Assembly: GCF_000016825.1 (NCBI RefSeq)
Contig: NC_009513.1
Location: forward strand, 769,001 to 833,000
Length of the DNA stretch: 64,000 nt
Source: Limosilactobacillus reuteri subsp. reuteri
GTDB taxonomy: Bacteria > Bacillota > Bacilli > Lactobacillales > Lactobacillaceae
Direction of reading: 5' to 3'
How positions within the stretch are numbered: position 1 is the first letter of the stretch; each line of letters opens with the position of its first letter. The translations under genes were made by a program, and so were the position numbers. Below are positions 48,670 through 57,886 of the stretch, piece after piece. The notes beneath the pieces are model-generated. The model ran no database searches and was not told the DNA's origin. It was given only the letters and a program-made list of their open reading frames with translations.

Positions 48670-48678
48670 TAGGACTCC
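48670..48678 (+). repeat. target-site duplication, right copy
   Basis: TAGGACTCC is identical to 47091-47099. Confidence 0.85.
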
Positions 48679-48748
48679 TAAGTGGGTGCTATCTTGCTTC
48701 CTCTTTTTGTTATAATTAATTTATTAAATAGAAAAAGGAATGATTTTT

Positions 48749-49456
48749 GTGGATGAAAAGCACTTATCAGCACGTTTAGCATGTGTTGCTTCCCTTGTTC
48801 CAGCAGGTGCGCGGGTGGCTGATATTGGTTCTGACCATGCATATTTACCAGCCGCATTAGTGTTAGATGGTAAAATTGATTTTGCAATTGCTGGAGAAGT
48901 AGTAAAGGGTCCTTATGAAAATGCTGTTCATGAAATAAAAGACCACCAATTAGAAGGCAAGGTTATCCCACGGTTGGCAGACGGTTTAGCAGCGATTGAA
49001 CCAGCAGATAAAGTCGATACAATTACGATTGCCGGAATGGGCGGGAGTTTGATTGCTTCTATTTTAGAGAAGGGCAAGGATAAGTTAACGGAAATTAAGC
49101 GACTTGTCCTGCAGCCGAATGTAGGGGAAAGTCAATTGCGTGAATGGTTAATGAATAATCATTACCAAATAATGACCGAAAAAATAATTGAAGAAGACAA
49201 TCATATTTATGAAATTATCGTTGCGGAGCCATCAGTTGTCCCATTTAGATACAGTAAGTATGAGCTTGATTTTGGACCATTTTTATTGGAAAACAAAGGG
49301 CCTGTTTTTAGGAAAAAATGGCAAGAATATCTTCAACGTGAAGCCCATGTTATTGATCAGATGCAAAGGGCTCAACAGCCACCAGTAAAAAAGATTAATG
49401 AGATAAACGAGTTTTTATCACAAGTAAAGGAAGCGATCGCCGATGACAACCGGTAA
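48749..49456 (+). CDS. trmK: tRNA (adenine22-N1)-methyltransferase TrmK
   Basis: TrmK methylates A22 in the D-loop of tRNAs using SAM. ARVADIGSDHAYLP near residue 25 is the SAM loop, and TITIAGMGGSLIASIL near 94 is characteristic. The GTG at 48749 is spaced correctly from AAAAAGGA; the ATG at 48740 touches that site. It gives 235 residues and overlaps the next gene by 14 bp. rpoD-trmK-Nif3 is a conserved order, here separated by an aminotransferase and the insertion sequence. Confidence 0.93.
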   Translation: MDEKHLSARLACVASLVPAGARVADIGSDHAYLPAALVLDGKIDFAIAGEVVKGPYENAVHEIKDHQLEGKVIPRLADGLAAIEPADKVDTITIAGMGGSLIASILEKGKDKLTEIKRLVLQPNVGESQLREWLMNNHYQIMTEKIIEEDNHIYEIIVAEPSVVPFRYSKYELDFGPFLLENKGPVFRKKWQEYLQREAHVIDQMQRAQQPPVKKINEINEFLSQVKEAIADDNR

Positions 49457-50267
49457 CCAATTAATTGCGCGTTTTGAAAAATTTGCTAATCCGCAACTAG
49501 CAGAAAAATGGGACCATGTTGGCCTGCAAATTGGCAATCCAGATCTCCCAATCACTCGCCTAATAACCACCCTTGATGTTCGCCCAGAAGTGGTTGATGA
49601 AGCAATTGAGCAAAATGTTGACTTTATTTTTGCTCATCATCCCATCATGTTTCATCCAGCAAAAGATCTAGATACGCGGGATCCGCAAAATGCAATGTAC
49701 GCTAAACTTTTGGCGAATAATATTACTGTTTATGCAGCTCATACGAATTTGGATACTGCTAATGGCGGAATGAATGACTGGTTAGCAGATCAACTTCACC
49801 TAACTAATACTGTGCCTTTAGTGCCCGCAGGAAATGATCCAATAAGCGGTGAACCAGTTGGGATGGGGCGTGTTGGTGAGCTGGCTGAACCATTAACACT
49901 GCAAAAATTTGCAAAATATTGTATGGATGTTTTTGGTATCCGCGGATTACGGTTAATTGTCAACCCGCTTGACCAAGAGAGAGAGATTAAACGTGTTGCA
50001 GTACTTGGTGGTGCTGGTCAAGACTTTTATCAACAAGCTCTTGAAGCTGGAGCAGACGCTTATGTCACCGGGGATGTAAGTTACCACTTTGCGCACGATA
50101 TGATTGCTAATCACCTTGTTGTTATTGATCCTGGACATCATATTGAAGTGGTAGCTGCCCACCAGCTTGCTAACTTAATCACCCAGTGGAAGAATGAAAA
50201 TAATTGGCAGTTTGAGGTGCTAGAGAGTAGAGTTAATACAGAGCCGTTTACTTTTATTACTAAATAG
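49443..50267 (+). CDS. Nif3-like dinuclear metal centre protein
   Basis: NIF3/YqfO/YbgI family, often annotated as GTP cyclohydrolase 1 type 2 homolog; the true substrate is unknown. The metal-binding histidines are in FIFAHHPIMFHP near residue 65, TVYAAHTNLDTANGG near 98 and HHIEVVAA near the C-terminus. At 274 residues it is the short form without the inserted domain seen in Bacillus. It is coupled to trmK. Confidence 0.93.
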   Translation: MTTGNQLIARFEKFANPQLAEKWDHVGLQIGNPDLPITRLITTLDVRPEVVDEAIEQNVDFIFAHHPIMFHPAKDLDTRDPQNAMYAKLLANNITVYAAHTNLDTANGGMNDWLADQLHLTNTVPLVPAGNDPISGEPVGMGRVGELAEPLTLQKFAKYCMDVFGIRGLRLIVNPLDQEREIKRVAVLGGAGQDFYQQALEAGADAYVTGDVSYHFAHDMIANHLVVIDPGHHIEVVAAHQLANLITQWKNENNWQFEVLESRVNTEPFTFITK

Positions 50268-50291
50268 GTTTTAGATAAGGAGATGCTAATC

Positions 50292-51542
50292 ATGAGTGAG
50301 GAAAAGTATGAGGGGTTATTACCACGTTTTTTGAAGTATGTTAAAACTGAAACAAGGTCAAATCCAGATTCAAAAACAATTCCTTCTGATCCTAAAGAAA
50401 CTGCATTTTTAAATGAATTAAAAGCTGAATTGATATCTTTAGGGTTGAGTGATGTTCATATTAATCCACAAAGTTCATATTTGGTAGCCACAATTCCAAG
50501 TAATATTGACAAGGATGTACCAACGGTTGGCTTCATTGCCCATATCGATACTGCAGATTTTAATGCTCATAATGTTAATCCACAGATTGTCGAAGATTAC
50601 GATGGCAAGTCAGATATTAAGCTTGATAAAGATGGCCAATATGTCTTAACTACTACTGAATTTCCATCATTGAAAAAATATCAGGGCAATACTTTAATTA
50701 CTACTGACGGGTCTACTTTGCTTGGGGCTGATGACAAGTCAGGAGTAGCGGAGATTGTTACAATGGCTGCTTACCTGATGGCTCATCCTGAAATTAAGCA
50801 CGGAACAATTAAGATTGGCTTAGGACCTGATGAGGAAATCGGTACCGGGGCTGATCATTTTGATGTTAAAGATTTTGGGGCCGATTTTGCCTATACGGTT
50901 GATGGTGGCCCACTTGGCGAATTGGAATATGAAACATTTAATGCAGCTCAGGCAGAAATTGAGATTCAAGGAAAAGATGTTCACACTGGGGTTGCTAAGG
51001 GAACAATGATCAATGCTATTCAGGTTGCAATTGACTTGCAAAATAGTTTGCCGGCACATGATCGCGCAGAACGGACAGATGGACGGCAAGGATTCTATCA
51101 CTTATACAAGTTTGATGGAACTGTTGATCATGCTTCAATGACTTATTTAATTCGTGATCATGATAAGCAAACGTTTATTGAACGAAAACATTTACTCGAA
51201 CGGGTTGTTGCTGGCTTAAATGATGAACTTGGTGCAGACCTAGTAACGATGAATCTTTATGACCAATACTACAACTTAAAAGATGCGCTTAAAGATCACA
51301 TGGAAGTTGTTGAAATTGCGAAGAAAGCTATGGAAAATCTTGATATTAAACCTGATATCTATCCAGTTCGTGGCGGGACGGATGGTTCAACAATTTCTTA
51401 TAAGGGCTTACCAACTCCTAATCTTTTTGCTGGTGGAGAAAATATGCATTCGCGTTTTGAATATGTATCACTGCAAACAATGGAACGCGCATTGGATACC
51501 CTGCTTGAGATTGTGCGGTTGACTACGGAAGAAGATAAATAA
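50292..51542 (+). CDS. pepT: peptidase T (tripeptide aminopeptidase)
   Basis: PepT is a cytoplasmic zinc aminopeptidase that removes the N-terminal residue from tripeptides. The metal ligands are in VGFIAHIDTAD near residue 75, LGADDKSGVAEI near 138 and LGPDEEIGTGAD with the catalytic Glu near 171. The C-terminal VRGGTDGSTISYKGLPTPNLF is diagnostic. The start is ATG at 50292 after AAGGAGATG, giving 416 residues. Confidence 0.96.
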   Translation: MSEEKYEGLLPRFLKYVKTETRSNPDSKTIPSDPKETAFLNELKAELISLGLSDVHINPQSSYLVATIPSNIDKDVPTVGFIAHIDTADFNAHNVNPQIVEDYDGKSDIKLDKDGQYVLTTTEFPSLKKYQGNTLITTDGSTLLGADDKSGVAEIVTMAAYLMAHPEIKHGTIKIGLGPDEEIGTGADHFDVKDFGADFAYTVDGGPLGELEYETFNAAQAEIEIQGKDVHTGVAKGTMINAIQVAIDLQNSLPAHDRAERTDGRQGFYHLYKFDGTVDHASMTYLIRDHDKQTFIERKHLLERVVAGLNDELGADLVTMNLYDQYYNLKDALKDHMEVVEIAKKAMENLDIKPDIYPVRGGTDGSTISYKGLPTPNLFAGGENMHSRFEYVSLQTMERALDTLLEIVRLTTEEDK

Positions 51543-51544
51543 AT

Positions 51545-51585
51545 TAAAAAGGATCGAGCCATTTTGGACTCAATCCTTTTTAATT
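51545..51585. terminator. bidirectional terminator between pepT and the DUF2929 gene
   Basis: AAAAAGGAT-GAG pairs with CTC-ATCCTTTTT, with A and T runs outside so that it works on both strands. Confidence 0.88.
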
Positions 51586-51787
51586 AATCTTCATTTTTGC
51601 TAGGATTTGCATCTGCGGTAATTTTATCCACACAATTGATAACAATTAATCCCATAATTACAGAACACCAGCCGACAAGGGTGTAGTCTGGTGTCATCGA
51701 TTCTAGTTGACTTGTGATGTAAGCTAGGACCTCACCCAGAATAAGTGCCCAAATACCAGCCACGATATTCTTTGATAAAAAGTTCAT
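51584..51787 (-). CDS. YjzD-like (DUF2929) small membrane protein
   Basis: The 67-residue protein has two membrane helices (about 7-25 and 36-53), with IWALILGEVLAYI in the first, as in the YjzD/DUF2929 family of unknown function. I start at 51787 (MNFLSKN) because AAAGGGG lies upstream. It is divergent from dnaE, a position I recall as common in lactobacilli. Confidence 0.75.
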   Translation of the reverse strand: MNFLSKNIVAGIWALILGEVLAYITSQLESMTPDYTLVGWCSVIMGLIVINCVDKITADANPSKNED

Positions 51788-51908
51788 GTTGGTCATCCCC
51801 TTTGAAGTCATACCATATTCTAGCATATTTATTAATGCTTTTGAAAGGGTTGGGTTAATTTCTCTATTTAGTCTGATTTGATATAATTTTATTGAGAGGT
51901 GAAATGAA

Positions 51909-54900
51909 GTGGATTTTACGCCCTTAGATGTTAAGAGTAGTTATAGTTTGCTAAAAAGTCCAACCCGGATTTCTGACCTAGTTACAACGGCTAAGGAACG
52001 AGGGTATAAGGCATTAGCGTTAACAGACGAAAATGTTTTATATGGGGCTGTCGAATTTTATAATGCAGCTAAAAAAGCAGGAATTAAACCCATTCTCGGC
52101 TTGCGGCTGGTAGTTGCATTAAATGAGACAGATGGTACCAAGCTAGATTTAGTATTTCTAGCTAAGAATCAACGAGGGTACCAGCATCTGATGGACTTAT
52201 CGACGCTTCAGCAAACACGAAAAGATAAAAAAATATCTTTAACGATTGCACAAATTAGTCCTTTATTGGGTGAATTGTTTATAATTATTCCTCCTCAAAG
52301 TACGGTTTTTAGTGTACTTGCTCAGCCAACATCAATTTTAACTGAGCTTGCTAATCTGGGGGATGATGATAGCGTCCTGTTAGGAGTCAATTCGCGGTTA
52401 GATGACGTTCAAATAGATACCTTGCAGCAATTATCAAAACAATTATCTTTACCATTAGTAGGGACGTCTCCAGTTGATTATTTAAATGCTAATGATCTTT
52501 TTGCTAGTCGGGTTTTACAAGCGATTGATGCCGGAGTTGAGTTAAAAGATCCGACAATAGAAGCGGGACGAAGAGGACAACATTATCTTCATTCGAAAGA
52601 ACAGATTGTCCAAGATTACAATGCAAAGGGGCTTAGTGCAGCCGCGCAAAAGACAGTTGAAGTAGCAGCCCTGTGCAACGTTGAACTTCAATTTAGGGCC
52701 CCGGTCCTTCCTCATTTTAAAAATCAAGCAGGGATACCATCGCAACAATATTTACGTTCCCTATGTATTCAAGGATTGAAAAAAAGACGAGTAGCACCAG
52801 GAAAAACTATTCAACAGTACCAAGAACGTTTAGCGATGGAATTAAAAGTAATCCATGAAATGGGCTTTGATGATTATTTCTTAATTGTATGGGACGTAAT
52901 GAATTTTGCTCACCAGCAAAAGATTACGACCGACCCTGGACGAGGATCAGCTGCGGGATCGTTAGTTGCCTATGCTTTAGCAATTACAGAAGTTGATCCT
53001 TTGCAATACGACTTATTATTTGAACGCTTTCTGAACCCAGAACGAGCTCAAATGCCCGATATTGACTTAGATATTCCTGATAATCGGCGTGATGAAGTTT
53101 TGCAGTATGTACATCAAAAATATGGTCACCAACGCGTAGCCCAAATTATTACTTTTGGAACGTTGGCTGCTAAACAGGTCGTTCGTGATGTGAGTCGGGT
53201 CTTTAACTTACCCCGTTACGATATGCAAAGGTTAATCGATGCATTACCGCATGGCCTTCACGTGACACTCAAAGATGCATTAAAGGAGTCACAACAATTA
53301 AAAAATCTTCTTGATGATAATCCTAAATTTCGTTTGCTGATTCAAGTTGCACAGCAATTAGAGGGATTGCCGCGTCATTATTCAATTCACGCGGCAGGTA
53401 TTGTCCTTTCTGAGCAGCCATTACATGAAATTGTGCCGTTACAAGATGGTAGTGATGGCTTATTAATGACGCAGTTTGCCAAAGACACAGTAGAAGCGCT
53501 GGGGCTATTAAAAATGGATTTTTTGGGATTGAAGAACCTTTCAATCATGGATAACACCCTTCAAATGATTCGGCAAGAAGACCCTACTTTTGATTTGCAA
53601 AAAATTAACTTTAATGATCAGTTGACTCTTCAACTGTTCCAGCGAGGAAAAACTGAAGGGATTTTTCAATTTGAATCAAGTGGGATCAGAAATGTATTGG
53701 TCAATCTTCATCCAACGAATTTTGAAGATATTGTGGCAGTGAATGCACTTTATCGTCCGGGCCCAATGGAAAATATTCCTCACTTTACCGCCCGCAAAGC
53801 TGGAAAAGAGAAAATTACTTATCCTGCTCCTTCACTTGAAAAAATTCTGGGACCAACTTACGGTATTTTGGTCTATCAAGAGCAGGTAATGCAACTGGCC
53901 TCGGTAATGGCTGGCTTTACCTTGGGAGAGGCGGATCTTTTACGCCGGGCAATGAGTAAGAAGAAAAAGGCCACAATGGAGGATATGCGGACAAAATTTA
54001 TTGCTGGCGCAACAGAACACGGATATTCAGCACAAGTTGCTCACCAGGTATTTGAATATATCGATCGCTTTGCTAATTACGGGTTCAATCGTTCGCATGC
54101 AGTTGCCTATTCTATGATGGCGTTTGAGATGGCATATTTGAAAGTTCATTACCCTGCAGCTTTTTTTACAGCCCTAATGAATGCAGAAACTAATATTGAG
54201 AAATTGAAACGTCACGTGGGGGATGCAAAGCAATTTGGCGTTAAGATTAGTAGTCCGCGAATCAATATAAGTGAGAGTAGCTTTCTGTTGCATGATGAGA
54301 CAGTTTACTTTGGCTTCTCTGCTATTAAAGGAGTACGTCGTGATTTTATCGCCGCAATTCTGGAAGAACGGCAGGAAAATGGTAAGTTTACAGATCTTCG
54401 TAATTTTATTGCGCGTATTCCAGAACGTTGGCAAAAACAAGAATTAATCGAACCGTTAATCTATAGTGGGGCCTTTGATAAGATGGGATATAACCGAGCG
54501 GAGATGATTGACGCCCTTCCTAAATTAATTTCCGGGATTGAGTTGTTTGCTGGTTTTGCTAATTTTGACGATCCAGCTCTCCAAACGGCAATTGACCAAC
54601 GAAATGAATTCCCTCTGTTGACCCGTTTAACGAAGGAGAATGAATACTTAGGAGTATATCTTTCCGGCCACCCGGTTACTCAATATTACCAATTAGGACA
54701 GCAGCTCCATGCAACTAAAATTGCTGATTTATACCCGAATTCAGAAGCGACAATAATTGTCCTTACAAATCATGTTAAGACTATTTATACTAAACGTGAA
54801 CATCGAGAAATGGCCTTTGTTAATGGAACAGATGAGACCGGAGCAATTGATATTACTGTCTTTCCTAAACAATATCAGCAGTTCAAAGAGCAACTAGAAA

Positions 54901-55256
54901 CAAATAAGATTTTAATTGTCAGAGGTCGAGTAGAATATCGTGAGGGACGGGGTCTACAATTAGTTGCTAATCAATTGCAGGATGTTAAAAAAGGTCAACA
55001 GAAACGCCGCAAGCAACGATGGGTTTTACGAATCTTACCGTCATTGGACACTGAGATGGTGCATCGAGAGTTAAATAATATTTTTAATGAATACCATGGT
55101 TCAATTCCTGTCTTGTTGTTTTATCCAGCAACCGATAAGAAGATCCTGCTTGACCAAAAACGATGGTTAGAAAATTCTCAGAAAGCAAAAAAGGCGCTTG
55201 GCGCCGTTCTTGGCCAAGAAAACGTTGTCTTACAACAGCTTAATAGTAATCACTGA
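51909..55256 (+). CDS. dnaE: DNA polymerase III alpha subunit DnaE
   Basis: A C-family replicative polymerase that extends RNA primers before PolC takes over in Firmicutes. The 1115 residues hold an N-terminal PHP domain (1-200), the polymerase core with the catalytic acidic residues in MPDIDLDIPD near 378 and again near 530, a helix-hairpin-helix region and an OB fold near 950-1030. The first PHP metal motif reads VKSSYSLL, without the His of the canonical VHSxYSLL form, so the PHP domain is probably inactive. The start is GTG at 51909 after GAGAGGTGA. Confidence 0.95.
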   Translation: MDFTPLDVKSSYSLLKSPTRISDLVTTAKERGYKALALTDENVLYGAVEFYNAAKKAGIKPILGLRLVVALNETDGTKLDLVFLAKNQRGYQHLMDLSTLQQTRKDKKISLTIAQISPLLGELFIIIPPQSTVFSVLAQPTSILTELANLGDDDSVLLGVNSRLDDVQIDTLQQLSKQLSLPLVGTSPVDYLNANDLFASRVLQAIDAGVELKDPTIEAGRRGQHYLHSKEQIVQDYNAKGLSAAAQKTVEVAALCNVELQFRAPVLPHFKNQAGIPSQQYLRSLCIQGLKKRRVAPGKTIQQYQERLAMELKVIHEMGFDDYFLIVWDVMNFAHQQKITTDPGRGSAAGSLVAYALAITEVDPLQYDLLFERFLNPERAQMPDIDLDIPDNRRDEVLQYVHQKYGHQRVAQIITFGTLAAKQVVRDVSRVFNLPRYDMQRLIDALPHGLHVTLKDALKESQQLKNLLDDNPKFRLLIQVAQQLEGLPRHYSIHAAGIVLSEQPLHEIVPLQDGSDGLLMTQFAKDTVEALGLLKMDFLGLKNLSIMDNTLQMIRQEDPTFDLQKINFNDQLTLQLFQRGKTEGIFQFESSGIRNVLVNLHPTNFEDIVAVNALYRPGPMENIPHFTARKAGKEKITYPAPSLEKILGPTYGILVYQEQVMQLASVMAGFTLGEADLLRRAMSKKKKATMEDMRTKFIAGATEHGYSAQVAHQVFEYIDRFANYGFNRSHAVAYSMMAFEMAYLKVHYPAAFFTALMNAETNIEKLKRHVGDAKQFGVKISSPRINISESSFLLHDETVYFGFSAIKGVRRDFIAAILEERQENGKFTDLRNFIARIPERWQKQELIEPLIYSGAFDKMGYNRAEMIDALPKLISGIELFAGFANFDDPALQTAIDQRNEFPLLTRLTKENEYLGVYLSGHPVTQYYQLGQQLHATKIADLYPNSEATIIVLTNHVKTIYTKREHREMAFVNGTDETGAIDITVFPKQYQQFKEQLETNKILIVRGRVEYREGRGLQLVANQLQDVKKGQQKRRKQRWVLRILPSLDTEMVHRELNNIFNEYHGSIPVLLFYPATDKKILLDQKRWLENSQKAKKALGAVLGQENVVLQQLNSNH

Positions 55257-55302
55257 AAGCTATAAAATTAAATAACAGTTAGAAAAAATAACTAATTTTA
55301 GA

Positions 55303-55369
55303 ATGATAGCGCTTTTTTAAAACCTTTTGCATAAAAAATAAAGACACGTTATTTGAAAAGTGCTATCAT
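55303..55369. promoter_or_regulatory. inverted repeat over the pyk promoter
   Basis: ATGATAGCGCTTTT (55303-55316) and AAAAGTGCTATCAT (55356-55369) form an inverted repeat with one mismatch in 14, separated by 39 bp. The right arm contains TATCAT (55364-55369), a good -10 box, with AAGACA at 17-bp spacing. The arms resemble but do not fit the CcpA cre consensus. Two operator sites that could loop are one reading. Confidence 0.6.
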
Positions 55370-55441
55370 AACAGTGTGCAAATGAGGCATACAATTACAG
55401 ATTGTGATTGATGCTATAGATGCAAAAGGAGAGATTCATTT

Positions 55442-56863
55442 ATGAAGAAAACCAAGATTGTAAGTACACTTGGTCCTGCAAGTACTGATGTTGATACGAT
55501 CGTTAAGTTGATCAATGCGGGAGCTAACATTTTCCGTTTCAACTTCTCACACGGTGACCACCCAGAACACTTGGGTCGGATCGAAAACGTACACAAGGCT
55601 GAAGAAATTACTGGCAAGCACGTTGGTCTTATGCTTGATACTAAGGGTGCCGAAATTCGGACTACTGTTCAAAAAGAAGGTAAGATCAACTTTGAAATTG
55701 GCGACAAGGTTCGCATTTCAATGGATCCTTCAATTGAAGGTACTCATGACAAGATTGCTGTTACCTACCCAGGCTTATACGATGATACTCATGTTGGTGG
55801 CCATGTTCTTTTTGATGATGGTTTAATTGACATGGTTATTGATGAAAAAGACGATGCAAACAAGGAACTTGTATGTCACGTCTTAAACCATGGTGTTCTT
55901 GGTTCTCGGAAGGGTGTTAACGCCCCTGGTGTATCAATCAACTTACCAGGTATTACTGAAAAGGACAGTAGCGATATTCGGTTTGGTTTGGAAAACAAGA
56001 TCAACTACATTGCTGCATCTTTCGTTCGTAAGGCTCAAGATGTTCTTGACATTCGCGAATTACTTAAGGAAAAGAACATGGAAGATGTTCAAATTTTCCC
56101 TAAGATTGAATCTCAAGAAGGTATCGACAACTTTGAAGAAATCATTGCTGTTTCTGACGGTTTAATGGTACCTCGTGGTGACATGGGTGTTGAAATTCCT
56201 GCCCAAAATGTGCCAATTGTTCAAAAGCACATGATCAAGCGTTGTAACGAATTAGGTAAGCCAGTTATTACTGCTACCCAAATGCTTGACTCAATGCAAG
56301 AAAACCCACGTCCAACCCGTGCCGAAGTATCAGACGTTGCTAACGCCGTATTTGACGGTACTGATGCTACTATGCTTTCTGGTGAAAGTGCTAACGGTGA
56401 CTACCCAGTTGAATCTGTTGCAATGATGAACGACATTGACATCAAGGCTGAAAACCACCTTTGGGAATTCGGTACTGAAAAGTTCGATTGGGACAAGTCT
56501 GACGTAACTGAAACTATCGGTTCTGCTGTTGCTAACGCAGCTAAAGACTTAGACATTCACACAATTGTTGCTTACACTGCTTCAGGCTACACTGCTAAGA
56601 TGATTTCTAAGTACCGTCCTAATGCTGATATCGTTGCATTAACTCCAAACGAACGTGTAGAACGTGGACTTATGATCAACTGGGGTGTTCAACCATACGT
56701 TGTTGATGAAATGAAGAACACTGATACAATGTTCGACTTAGCTGCTAAGAAGGCTGTTGAACTTGGCTTTGCTAAGAAGGGCGACAAGATCATCATCGTT
56801 GCTGGTGTTCCTTTGGGTGTACCAGGTGCAACTAACATGATGCGTGTTAAGACTATCGACTAA
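55442..56863 (+). CDS. pyk: pyruvate kinase
   Basis: It converts phosphoenolpyruvate and ADP to pyruvate and ATP. MKKTKIVSTLGPAS opens the protein, the A/B domains contain GVSINLPGITEKD, and the active-site signature IFPKIESQEGIDNF is near residue 217. GVEIPAQNVPIVQK is near 247. The 473 residues end after the regulatory C domain, without the extra PEP-utiliser-like domain of many Bacilli enzymes. pfkA, which often precedes pyk, is absent. Codon use is that of a highly expressed gene. Confidence 0.97.
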   Translation: MKKTKIVSTLGPASTDVDTIVKLINAGANIFRFNFSHGDHPEHLGRIENVHKAEEITGKHVGLMLDTKGAEIRTTVQKEGKINFEIGDKVRISMDPSIEGTHDKIAVTYPGLYDDTHVGGHVLFDDGLIDMVIDEKDDANKELVCHVLNHGVLGSRKGVNAPGVSINLPGITEKDSSDIRFGLENKINYIAASFVRKAQDVLDIRELLKEKNMEDVQIFPKIESQEGIDNFEEIIAVSDGLMVPRGDMGVEIPAQNVPIVQKHMIKRCNELGKPVITATQMLDSMQENPRPTRAEVSDVANAVFDGTDATMLSGESANGDYPVESVAMMNDIDIKAENHLWEFGTEKFDWDKSDVTETIGSAVANAAKDLDIHTIVAYTASGYTAKMISKYRPNADIVALTPNERVERGLMINWGVQPYVVDEMKNTDTMFDLAAKKAVELGFAKKGDKIIIVAGVPLGVPGATNMMRVKTID

Positions 56864-56885
56864 TATTTTATAATATTGTCTGCAA

Positions 56886-56918
56886 AAAGATCGGTCATTG
56901 GTAACCGGTCTTTTTTTA
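56886..56918 (+). terminator. terminator after pyk
   Basis: AGATCGGT pairs with ACCGGTCT (one G-T pair) and is followed by seven T residues. Confidence 0.9.
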
Positions 56919-57004
56919 TACCAATGATAATCATTGATCTTACTAGCAAAATAAGCCTTTACCGTGTAAAATCGATATAGAATAAAAAAGGATAAGTGAT
57001 AAAA

Positions 57005-57886
57005 ATGAATTCAGCATTAGGAAAAGTTGTTACAGCGGTAATGATTGATGAAAATGATACCGATTATTTTGTTCAACCAGATCGTAATGGGCAAACGTAT
57101 CGATTACCGAAAAGCGAAAGTTCTCAAGAATTACATATTGGTGGACAGGTACGCGGTTTTGTTTATGAAAATGAGGACCACCAACTACAGATGACCTGTA
57201 AGCACATTCCAACGATCCAGGTTGACCATTACGATTATGGTACAGTAGTTAATGTTCGTCGTGATTTAGGGGTTTTTGTTGATATCGGTCTTCCCAATAA
57301 GGATATTGTCGTCTCTTTAGATGATTTACCAAGCTTGAAACACTTATGGCCACAACCAGGTGACCGTTTATTAATGTCCCTTCAAGTTGATGATAAGGAC
57401 CGTCTATGGGGTAAATTAGCAGATGACCAAATCTATCAAACTATTTCAGCAGCTCCAGATAAACGCCTGCTCAACCATGATACTTATGCCACAGTTTACC
57501 GCCTTAAGATGAGTGGAACCTTTGTTATTACTGATGATTATCGTTTAGGATTCATCCATCCCAGTGAACGAGACCAAGAACCACGATTAGGTCAACGGGT
57601 TAAAGCGCGGGTTATTGGAATTTCGTCACATGGTAGTCTCAATCTCTCCCTTAAGCCTCGTGCCTACCAAGCTATTGGTGAAGATGCACAAATGATTTTG
57701 ACAATGTTAGAACATGATATAAATCACCGCTTGCCATACACTGATAAGACGGACCCATCGATTATTCGCGATGTCTTTGGCATAAGCAAGGGGCAGTTTA
57801 AACGTGCTATTGGACATTTACTTAAAGAAAAATTAGTAAAACAAGAAAATGGCCAATTAATCCTAGTAAAAGAGAATCAAGATTAA
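57005..57886 (+). CDS. cvfB: S1 RNA-binding domain protein, CvfB/YitL family
   Basis: CvfB-type proteins are RNA-binding regulators that affect virulence factors in staphylococci; the target is unknown here. The protein has several S1-like OB folds (YGTVVNVRRDLGVFVDIGLP near residue 76 and AKVIGISSHGSLNLSLKPR-like sequence near 200) and a C-terminal winged helix (FGISKGQFKRAIGHLLKE). ATG 57005 and GTG 56996 are both possible starts. It is adjacent to xerD by one base. Confidence 0.9.
   Translation: MNSALGKVVTAVMIDENDTDYFVQPDRNGQTYRLPKSESSQELHIGGQVRGFVYENEDHQLQMTCKHIPTIQVDHYDYGTVVNVRRDLGVFVDIGLPNKDIVVSLDDLPSLKHLWPQPGDRLLMSLQVDDKDRLWGKLADDQIYQTISAAPDKRLLNHDTYATVYRLKMSGTFVITDDYRLGFIHPSERDQEPRLGQRVKARVIGISSHGSLNLSLKPRAYQAIGEDAQMILTMLEHDINHRLPYTDKTDPSIIRDVFGISKGQFKRAIGHLLKEKLVKQENGQLILVKENQD

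Noticed and set aside
55303..55369. Canonical CcpA cre site before pyk
   Set aside because: Both arms break the consensus at several fixed positions, so I describe it only as an inverted repeat.
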